Assembly: GCA_963580455.1 (NCBI GenBank)
Contig: OY756972.1
Coordinates: 19,359,001 to 19,423,000, forward strand
Direction: 5' to 3'
Source: Euonymus europaeus
Lineage: Eukaryota; Streptophyta; Magnoliopsida; Celastrales; Celastraceae
DNA: 64,000 nucleotides
Both the position numbers and the translations under genes were made by a program. The notes under the pieces were generated by a model, which did no database searches, was not told the origin of the DNA, and worked only from the letters and a program-made list of their open reading frames with translations. Below are positions 55,335 to 64,000 of this stretch, piece after piece (the first letter of the stretch is position 1; each line of letters opens with the position of its first letter).

Positions 55335-58300
55335 AAAAAACCTTGCCCGCCAAATCAGGATACTGATCCACCAACTGAGTATATGGAACCCAAGTTTCGT
55401 CTGCTACATCTTGTCCCTCCCATTGAACCAGCAGCTCAGCCACCCCAAGTTGACCCTTCTTCACCAAACGCCTATCCAACACCAAAGCAGGTAATGACAT
55501 GATCTGACCTTCCATGTCCACTGGTGGCAGAGTAGTGAAAATTGGGACAGTAGAGCCAACATGCTTCTTCAGTTGTGACACATGAAAAACATTGTGAATT
55601 TTGGAAGATTCAGACAACTTCAACTGATATGCTACTGTGCCAACCTTTTTAATAACCTGGAAAGGTCCAAAATAACGAGAAGCCAACTTCAAACACCTCC
55701 TTTGAGCAACTGAGACTTGCCTATAAGGCTGAAGTTTAACATACACCCAATCTCCTTCTTCAAACACTACATCCTTCCTCTTCTTATCAGCAAAGCGTTT
55801 CATGGTATCCCTACTTTTCTTCAAATTTGCTTGCAGTAACATCATTATCTCCCCTCTATCCCTCAAATGAGAGTCCACACTACCCACAGCAGTAGTACCT
55901 GTCACATATTCACACAATTTAGGAGGCGGAAGGCCATACACCACCTCAAATGGTGTTAACCCAGTACTGGTATGGATTGTGGTATTATAGCAAAACTCAG
56001 CTAACGAAATCCACTTGAGCCATCCTCTTGGTTGCTGCCCCACATAAGATCGTAGGTATTGCTCCACCATTTTATTTACTGCTTCCGTTTGACCATCGGA
56101 TTCAGGATGGTAAGCGGTGGACAAATTAAGTTGCACTCCTTGAAGTTCCCATAAGGATTTCCAAAAATGGCTTGTGAAAACACTGTCGCGATCAGACACC
56201 ATTCTTTATGGCATGCCGTGCAACTTAAAAACTTTGTCAAGGTAGGCTTGGGCTACACCACTAGCTGTATATGGATGCGATAACGGCACAAAATGAGCAT
56301 ACTTAGACAAACGATCCACGACCACCAACAAAACAGACTTCCCAAAAGAAATTGGTAATCCATCAATGAAGTCCAAACTTACATCAGTCCATATAGCTTG
56401 AGGAACGGGTAGGGGTTGTAACAGTCCCCCAGGGAGGGTATTTTGATATTTAGTTTGTTGGCAAACTTCACATCGCTTGATATACAACTTCACATCCCGC
56501 TTCAAACCCTTCCAATAAAATTCCTTTCGCACCCTATGATAAGTTTTTGTAAACCCGGTATGGCCAGCCAAAGGAGAATCATGCACCAATTGTAACAATT
56601 TCTGAATGAGAGCTGGAACTTGGCCCACATATATGCACTGCTTGTAATACAATACCCCATGAACAAATTGATAAGAACCAACACTATTGGTGCCCGAAGT
56701 GAACTGCTGTAAAAGTGGCGCCACCGTAGGGTCGAGATTATAAGAAACCTTGATATCATCCATCAAATCCAACACCGGCATTGAGAGAGCCATAAGTACC
56801 AAAGATTCAGCTGCAGATGGTGATTCACACTGCCTGGATAAGGCATCAGCAACCTCATTGGTGCTACCCTTCTTATACTCAATTGTAAAATCATATCCCA
56901 ACAATTTAACAATCCATTTTTGCTGGAAAGGAGTGGTAATCTGCTGTTCCAGAAGGTATTTCAAGCTGCAGTGGTCAGTTCTCACCACAAAGGAATGTCC
57001 AACTAGATAAGGCCTCCATTTTTGAACCGCTGACACAAGAGCTAATAGATCCTTCTCATACGTAGAGTACATCAAGGATTTTCCTTTGAGAACAGCACTG
57101 AAGTAAGCAAGAGGATGCCCTTGCTGTAAAAGAACTGCTCCAATTCCTCCCCCGGATGCATCACATTCGATAAAAATGGCAATTCAAAATGTGGTAAAGC
57201 AAGGACTGGAGGTTGAGACATAATTACCTTCATACGCTGGAAAGCTTCTTCAGCATGATCATCCCACTTAAAATTATTCTTCTGCAATAATCGATTCAGG
57301 GGAGCAGTAAATGTAGCATAATTTTTTATAAACTTTCGGTAGTAACCACACAACCCCAAAAAACCTCTTAATGCCTTCAGGGACTTAGGAATCGGCCAAT
57401 CCCACATAGCTTTGACCTTAGAAGGATCTTCCATGACCCCCTTGTCACTAACTACATGGCCTAAATAACCCACCTCAGATTTTCCAAAACTGCACTTGGA
57501 CAATTTCGCATATAATTGATGCTGTTGTAAGACTCGCAAAGTCGTGGCCAAATGTTCAACATGAGAAGGGAAATCCTTGCTGTATATGAGAATGTCATCG
57601 AAGAATACAAGGATGAACTTCCTCAAATAAGGCTTGAAAACCTCATTCATTAAACTCTGAAAAGTAGAAGGGGCATTCGTAAGGCCGAAAGGCATGACAA
57701 GAAATTCATAGTGCCCTTCATGAGTACGAAAAGCTGTCTTATGTATATCCAAATCAGCCATCCGAATTTGATGATAACCCGACCTAAGATCCAGCTTTGA
57801 ATAAACAGCTGCTCCATGGAGTTCATCTAAGAGTTCTTCGATGACAGGAATTGGAAACTTATCCTTGACTGTAGCTTTGTTGAGAGCCCTATAGTCCACA
57901 CACATTCTCCATGTGTTATCTGCCTTCTTAACTAGGATCACTGGACTAGAATAAGGACTCAAGCTAGTTCGTACCACTCCCGCAGACAACAACTCAGCGA
58001 CAATTCTCTCAATCTCTGCCTTTTGATAATGAGGGTAACGATAAGGCTTCACGTTCACTGGGTTACTACCTTCATTCAAAACTATCTTGTGATCATGAGA
58101 TCTAGAGGGGGCAGCCTCTGCGGTTCTGAAAAAACAGTAACAAATTGATCTAAGATAGCCTGAATTTCCACCCTTGTGGTCCGGACAGGCGGGCAAACCG
58201 ACAGCTTCATTCTATGCATGAAAACACCACCTTCAACGTAAGGCAATAACTCTTCATCTGTAGTGATTGAGAAAAAAATCTCATCTTTATGTGGTTTCCC

Positions 58301-58860
58301 CTTCAAGCAACAGACCCTCCCTTGCCAGTTAAATTGCATTCTCAGTTCAGCAATGTTCCACTGAATATTACCTAATGACCGAAGCCATTCCACTCCCAAA
58401 ACCATATCATATTCTCCTAGCTCCAGACAATAACAGTTTATCGTAAACTGATGCGAATGAAAATTTAGGATCACAGCTTCCACCGTGCCAGTACACATAA
58501 TCATCTCACCATTAGCTATAGTAACTGGTGGAACCGAAACCTGTTGCACCGTGAGCTGGAGTTTGTCTAAAACGGCAGAGTTGACAAAATTATGGGTGCT
58601 CCCACTGTCTATCAAGATATACAATGGAACTCGACCAATCTTACCCTGAATCTTCATTATTTTTGGCCCCCCCATTCCAGAAATAGCATGCAAAGAAATG
58701 GTAGGATGCTCTTCTGGACTGTTTCCACCTGGAGATACACAAAGAGAAGTAATTCCCTGGGTCACCTCACCAACAACCATATCTCCTTGTGAGGTCACAC
58801 TCGTTAAGCCACTAAAATCCCCACTGCCATGGTAGTAGTCCTCCATTTCCAACTGGAATA
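55333..58860 (-). pseudogene. Chromovirus pol region (protease, RT, RNase H, integrase, chromodomain), broken
   Basis: Protease active site DSGSTHNF lies near 58580-58600. Reverse transcriptase follows with MPFGLTNAPSTFQ and the catalytic FFDDILIYS near 57590. RNase H has YSTYEKDLLALV and TDHCSLKYLL (about 56960-57070). The integrase zinc site (HTGF, CEVCQQTK) is near 56440-56560, and its catalytic part has WTDVSLDFIDGLP, SDRDSVFTS and SDGQTEAVNK. The C-terminus reads ELLVQWEG and DETWVPY, a chromodomain that in this family guides insertion to certain chromatin. Breaks: a frameshift at the G run 58107-58111, a frameshift near the A run 57172-57176, and a TAA at 56206-56208 in the integrase. 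Confidence 0.9.
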
Positions 58861-59884
58861 ATTTAGGTGTACCACACTTGTGACCTGGTGCCCACTTTGA
58901 ATCACAGGAGAAACATAAACCTTTCTCTTTCTTCTCCTTCAATTGTTGAGGTGTGATGCGCTGGACCGGTAAATGTTTAACTATGTTTTTTGGGCCCGCA
59001 GATGATAATTTAGACAACACCCCGTCCGGTGGAACGCTAGGGGAAAAGTGTGAACTGGCCATTCTATCAAATGTTGTGCCTCTAATATCATTACCCATAG
59101 ATCGCCAGGCCTTCCGAGTCGCTACCAAAGTTTCTTGCTGCATTTTAGCGACAGCAAAAGCCTCCAAAATATTTTTTGGTTTGCTGATCTGTACCGGTAG
59201 CCGTATCTCTTCCTTAAACCCTCCCAAGAAACAACTCAACTTATACTCCTCAGATAAACCGTGAAGTTTCACAATGATATCTTCAAACTTCCCTTTGTAA
59301 GCTTCGACCGACTCCTCCTATCTGAGCCGCATCAACTCCACCATAGGATCGGTAGGAGTGACATCAAATCGAGTCTTCATAGCAACGAGCAAATCTTCAA
59401 AAGAAGTAATATGATTGGTACCCTCCATCTCTTGAAACCAGACCAGTGCCCGCCCCTCCATGTGAAAGGAGGCAAACATCACCTTGTTATGTGCAGAAAC
59501 CTGATGATAAGCAAAATATTGACGTGCCTTGTAAATCCAGGAGTTCAAATTTTCGCCTGAAAATCGTGGAAATTCCAACTTCACACCCCGTGGTAAAATA
59601 TCAACAGCAACAGGTCTCCCTCCCAGAGGTTGGTTACCAACCGCAGTGGAACTACCAGCACCTGAAGTATTCACCGCTCGCGGGAAGGACTCAACAACAT
59701 CAGAACGCTTCTCGAGAAGAGCCATCTTCTCCAATAAAACTTGCATGGTTTGCTGAAACACTTCATCACGTTTAACATTTGTAGCCTCCTGCTGTGTAAT
59801 AGTGTCTTTCATTTGAGCCAAACACTCATCTTGGCGAAGCTGAGTCTCCTTCAACTGAGCCTCCAACTGGGCATTAGTCACCAT
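58860..59884 (-). pseudogene. Chromovirus gag region, broken by a stop
   Basis: The frame starts with ATG at 59884 and contains a coiled-coil-like N-terminus rich in Gln/Lys/Glu, then the capsid words LEFPRFSGENLNSWIYKA and MEGRALVWFQEM, typical of retrotransposon gag. A TAG at 59318-59320 interrupts the frame, which resumes directly after it. A zinc-knuckle-like motif (CFSCDSKWAPGHKC) lies near 58870-58915. Confidence 0.88.
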
Positions 59885-59905
59885 CGCAAGAAGTTGTGGA
59901 AGAAA

Positions 59906-59919
59906 GGCCTCTGATACCA
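59906..59919 (-). other. Primer binding site (initiator tRNA-Met)
   Basis: On the minus strand TGGTATCAGAGGCC follows three bases after the 5' LTR. It matches the complement of the 3' end of plant initiator tRNA-Met (TGGTATCAGAGC), the usual primer for gypsy elements. Confidence 0.85.
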
Positions 59920-59922
59920 ATT

Positions 59923-60305
59923 TGTGATGAACCAAATCCTAAACAATGGAATCAGTTAAATAAGCTCATTAACAAAATAGACTTTCCAAGAGAAATGAGT
60001 TCCCAAAATCTATATTAACTTTTCAGCAACACAAATACAAGACAAGAGCTAAACTAGATATCTCTAGTATGAATCTCTCAAGGATACAAGTAAGAGCTAA
60101 ACCAGATAGGATCTGGTATGAATCTCTCAAGACTAACCTGACGGCTACAAAATAGGAAAACTCCAACATTCACGATGCCCACCCACAAGAAACAACACCA
60201 ACCTAAATAACCAGAAGGACTGGAAAAGACAATAACCACCTCAATGACAATATAAGCAACGAAACGGTGCACTTCACCAACAGTCATTAAAAAAGGCACA
60301 TAACA
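59923..60305 (-). repeat. 5' LTR of the chromovirus
   Basis: Nearly identical to 54938-55319, with about a dozen substitutions and a one-base length difference. It ends CACATAACA on the plus strand and is followed by the target duplication CCAGG. Confidence 0.93.
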
Positions 60306-60437
60306 CCAGGCCACCAACCCCGACCGCCGAAAGACCACCCAAAGCACTCCTTGTGCTCGTCCCTCGTCGCCATCCTCTACTACCATTAGACCCATCTTTA
60401 GAGGCGATTTTAATATCACAGCTCCTTCGAGGCTAAA

Positions 60438-60497
60438 ATGCGCAGAGCCATGTCCCTTCTTTTTCGCCTATCGTCCTTGCGACTTTCCATATCTTGA
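60438..60497 (+). CDS. Short upstream ORF before the APR-like gene
   Basis: ATG at 60438 opens a 19-codon frame (MRRAMSLLFRLSSLRLSIS) ending TGA at 60497, 32 bases before the main ATG. If the transcript starts upstream of 60438 this uORF would be met first by ribosomes and could lower translation. The transcription start is unknown, so this is a possibility only. Confidence 0.3.
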   Translation: MRRAMSLLFRLSSLRLSIS

Positions 60498-60529
60498 TTT
60501 TCTTTGGTGCGGTTTCGATTTGGGCATTT

Positions 60530-63404
60530 ATGGGGTCTAGAGTCTGGGATGCGGGGATCTTGATGTTGGTGGTCTTGGGGAGGTTAACATGTGCCGTTTT
60601 CGGGTCGGAACCAGTTAGGGCTTCGGTTTGCCCGGTGGAGTCGCTCACGGATTCAATTTTGGGCCATCGAGAGGGATACTGGTACCTAAACGGTGGTGCT
60701 GACTTCGGCCATTTCATTGGTGTCACTGAGGTAGGCAGGCAGGCTGGGTTTCTTCTTTCTTTCGTTCTTTGTTTTATTTTTTAATCGAAGTTTTTAAATT
60801 TCCGTTAATCCGTCATCGGAAATTTCTGTCGGCGGAGAAATTATTCGTGAAATCCGCTCTCTGGTTTGGATTGTATGTTACGAATTAGAATTGAGAACAT
60901 GCGTTTTGTTTTGGGCAGTACAAGGAAAAGGAACAAACTAGAGTAACTTAGGCAAGAGAGCGATTGCTAAAAGGCAGCATTGCTATTGGCAAGTCCTAGA
61001 ATTTAGAATTTTGATGATATCTGGAGTTGGAACTTCATTTTGGTTTTGCTTCAGTCCCTGTTTACTGATATTCAAACAAAGCTGCTCCAGGGTGGTGTAT
61101 CAGTGTATCATGGAGAAATCATGTTCTTGTGAAATCCTTTGTAGGCTAGTTAGATTTTGTATTCTTTTGTTTTTATGCTTGAAAGTTGAGCTTTAGAACA
61201 TATGGGGCACAATTCAGGTGACTTCTTCAGAAGTTATTTCCTTTTCAGGGATAAATATTGCGCTTTGTTGATATGTCTCAATGTATGCGTATATTTTGCT
61301 TGTCCCCGAACTGCCCCACTGGCCACTGCAGGAGCCTTGTGTGTGTGTGCACAGGGGATTGTTGTTTACCTTTACCTACTAGAAATTATGTTTGTTGTTG
61401 ATGGATATGGTAGGAACTGACAGGCAAGGCCATTGTGGTAATGTCCTAGATGACCTTTAGATTTATCAGGGTTATGACCTTCTGTGGCATTTGTGGAGAT
61501 GGACTTCGTATTTTAGGTACACTTTCTATTACTGTTTGTTTCAATAATAAAGTCTCTAACTGGAGTGTTTTATGCTTTGAAGGGAGATGAAGTTTTACTG
61601 CAAAAGGCGCTAAATATGGTCCACAAGCACAGACATGAATACATAGCTCTGCTGTTCTACGCTTCTTGGTGTCCTTTTTCGAAGATCTTTAGGCCAAACT
61701 TGTCTATCCTTTCCTCTTTGTACCCATCAATTCCCCAATTTGCTATTGAAGAATCAGCTGTCAGGCCGAGGTTTGCAAATGAACCTATCTCTGCAGATTT
61801 CTAACGTGGTTGTTATTTTGTTGATGGCTTGAGAATGATGCTGATTTGTTTTTACAGTATACTGTCAAAGTATGGAGTTCATGGGTTTCCTACTCTTTTT
61901 CTTTTGAACTCCACAATGCGTGTGTGCTATCATGGCTCCCGGAATATTGGTTCTCTTATTTCTTTCTACAGTGATGTTACTGGTAAGATTTCTTTTTGGG
62001 ACCCTACTTTTGGGCATTGTTGGTTTTTTTTCTTTCTAGAGTTTCCATAATCCTTTAAAATTGTAAGGGTCTATAGTGTGACTAATTTTTTTAGCAGTAC
62101 ATCTTCTCTGATTGTGATTAAATAGTCTATGGCTCCATTTTTAAAAAAACTGTGATTAATAGTCTATTGGGCACTGTAGTTTCCTTCAGACGATATATTC
62201 TCATTCGTTGTCCACTTGTCCCTCGCTTAACTAGCTATATCAACAATTTTCTTCAGTGTCATATTGTTGTATTTCTTCTGATTCATTGCTTCAATTCCAC
62301 TCCTGAGTGTTTGAAGGGATATAGGGTTGGAAACTAATGATTAGAGGGTAAAGGGAGATAGCCTTAAAAAGTTAAAATAGGTAAGGGATTTGAAAGAGTG
62401 AATTTGGAGTTGAGCAAAAAGTTCAATTAAATTAAATATTTCCTAATTCCCTCAATTTTTGAGTGGTTGCAAATTTGTTATGTCTAGGCATCTCTATAAC
62501 ATTCCAAATGCCCTCCACTTCCCTGGAGAATCTGATATCCGCCCTACTCTCATCAGCATGTCCATTTTTCTTTCTTTTGCAAAATATAATATAAAATGTT
62601 GCATACTAGAGTGTGGCCAGTATGGACTATGGAGTTTAGAGACGGTAAATGTAGTGAAATAACATCAACATTGCAAAGAAATTTTTCAAAAATGTTTTCA
62701 CACATCCTATTATCTATATTTGGGAGGGTGATTGGTGTGGGATTTTTTGTTAGTCTGTGTGCTTCTGCCTATCTCCTGATTTGTGATATAGAAAATGCTG
62801 TTTTTAATGTTATACTTATACATAGGCACAAGGCATCCATAATTTATATGGTTAGTCTTATATGCCGTTGTTACAAAAATAGTGTTCGTTCTCTGTGTGC
62901 ATTACGTGATAGAATTTATTCACCTAACTGACATAGTGCATGGATGTAGGTGTTAAGCCCCTATCGCTGGGTAGCATCTCTCTCAATAAAATTGGACAAG
63001 CATCAAATCAGGAGAAGCGTGACAATATTGATGTTAAAAGCTGTCCATTTTTTTGGGCAAGATTTCCGGGGAATTTGCTTAGGCAGGAAACGTATTTGGT
63101 GTTGGCCACAGCTTTTGTGGTTCTTAGATTGCTTTACCTAGTCTCTCCTAGGATCCTGTTTTTTGCCCAATTTGTTTGGAGACGGCGCATTCAATTCGAG
63201 AGATTGGAGAGCTTGCTGGAGCATTCACTGGCTTATCTGAATCGTGCAAAACAATTGTTGACTTGCGCAAAGGAGACATGCAAGCGAAGGAACTTTCAGG
63301 GCGGAGGAATGAATGCGAGAGCATGGGCGTCAAAGTCACTTGCAACAGTCTCTATTGGGGATGCAAGCGCTGGTAGGTCTGGATCGGTGGGTGAATGTTC
63401 TTGA
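60530..63404 (+). CDS. APRL5: 5'-adenylylsulfate reductase-like protein, APRL5/7 type (complete, four exons)
   Basis: Exons: 60530-60730, 61583-61770, 61858-61982, 62950-63404, joining to 322 codons plus TGA. It begins with a signal peptide ([19 protein letters not shown]), then [13 protein letters not shown] and a thioredoxin-fold domain with [16 protein letters not shown] (about residues 90-105), [15 protein letters not shown] and [11 protein letters not shown] membrane span follows at about 219-247, and the conserved C-terminus reads [16 protein letters not shown]. The motif has one cysteine (WCPFS), not CxxC, and there is no APS reductase domain, so a sulfate-reducing role is unlikely despite the name. 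It is probably an endomembrane thioredoxin-like protein. The symbol follows the Arabidopsis APRL5/APRL7 pair. Intron 3 is 967 bp with no coding content. Confidence 0.92.
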
Positions 63405-64000
63405 CAACCTTTCTGGAACCGGGAACAAATCATTTATATGTTCCTTTGAAAGGTTTTGATGCATATTTTTTCTTTTCAATGTAGTTTTGCTTTCAGAATC
63501 ATCCTAGGTATAACATGAAATTCCATTCTATGTAGCAAAGTGAGATGCTACTTTGTTCTGAACTGTAGTAATTCATTTCCTTTTTGTTCATATCTTGGAG
63601 AATACAAAATATTTATTCTCCCCTTAATATGTAACTGGACTGCAATTTGTGGATACATAAAATGGACTCAATTTTTGTTCAAGCTTTTCGATTTCCTTCG
63701 TTCTTTGAAATAGTTTCAACACTGCTTGTGGATTCAGGTACTGTTAAGACGATGCAAAATCACATTATCTTAAGCTAACAGTGACACCACTGGTCAAAAT
63801 ATCCATAGACAGACACCAACCCAGGTAATTGATTCACCACACAATCTACCATACATAGCTAGCTGTCTTACAAAAATAATTACATGATGCGATGTTGGTT
63901 ACATCTATTATTGTCTTTCACAATCTGCTTCCAGCAATAATATGTCACATACAGGACTACTCCCTTGCATACAGCTCACCAGTTCTCACCGTCTGTGCGT
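63405..64000. other. 3' region of the APR-like gene
   Basis: The first 200-300 bases are probably 3' UTR. The last 250 bases (from about 63750) have less T and could be the 3' UTR of a further gene on the minus strand, but no coding frame is visible. Confidence 0.35.

Larger units (their letters stand above)
54938..60305 (-). mobile_element. Full-length Ty3/gypsy chromovirus (Reina-like), coding broken
   Basis: Two LTRs of 382 and 383 bp (54938-55319 and 59923-60305) differ at about a dozen sites. CCAGG flanks the element on both sides (54933-54937, 60306-60310). The coding order on the minus strand is gag, protease, reverse transcriptase, RNase H, integrase, chromodomain, as in chromoviruses. 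The 5.4-kb size and short LTRs suggest the Reina clade, from memory. The primer site is next to the right LTR and the polypurine tract next to the left one. Two in-frame stops and two frameshifts mean it cannot make its own proteins. It lies between the APR-like gene and its presumed upstream region. Confidence 0.93.

Overview
This is nuclear DNA from a flowering plant, most likely a eudicot. It is AT-rich, its genes have many introns with GT/AG borders, and it holds plant-type transposons and an intron-containing plant tRNA-Tyr gene. I cannot name the genus. All exon borders were read by eye from reading frame and splice sites.

Genes, left to right: the last two exons of an MPPE1-like metallophosphoesterase (+, 91-868); a complete six-exon GH3 beta-xylosidase of the BXL7 type (-, 1787-4834, 770 aa); a five-exon WD40 protein (+, 15282-20098, 446 aa) with a decayed piece of chloroplast atpH in its third intron; a six-exon single-RRM RNA-binding protein (-, 21177-23894, 280 aa); an eight-exon QUA2/TSD2-type pectin methyltransferase (+, 39265-44201, 694 aa); tRNA-Tyr with an intron (+, 45519-45612); one remaining exon of an LRR gene like dynein light chain 1 (-, 45846-46240); an MBD8-type protein with AT-hook, MBD and two C2H2 fingers (+, 46864 to about 52581); and a complete four-exon APR-like thioredoxin-fold membrane protein (+, 60530-63404, 322 aa).

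The long gaps hold transposons at different stages of decay: a 963-bp non-autonomous Mutator-like element with a perfect 10-bp target duplication (6645-7607); a probable short Helitron (12888-13440); two hAT-like non-autonomous elements (27071-27623 and about 36077-36684); a broken MULE transposase gene with an OTU-like C-terminus (28262-32947) that a long LTR-like sequence has split; an element made mostly of three 156-bp repeats (53943-54630); and a full-length 5.4-kb Ty3/gypsy chromovirus (54938-60305) with two similar LTRs, a 5-bp target duplication, a tRNA-Met primer site and four visible coding breaks. The chromovirus sits about 220 bp upstream of the APR-like start codon.

From general knowledge, BXL7, a WD40 gene, LC1-like, QUA2/TSD2 and an RRM gene lie near each other on Arabidopsis chromosome 1 (around At1g78060-At1g78260), and MBD8 lies near a paralogous RRM gene (around At1g22310-At1g22330). 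The window therefore looks like a syntenic block stretched by transposons. The host genes are unrelated in function; their grouping is inherited order, not a pathway. I saw no convincing new multi-gene system. The most unusual items are the plastid insert, the chromovirus at a gene's 5' side, the OTU-type MULE remnant and the 156-bp array element.
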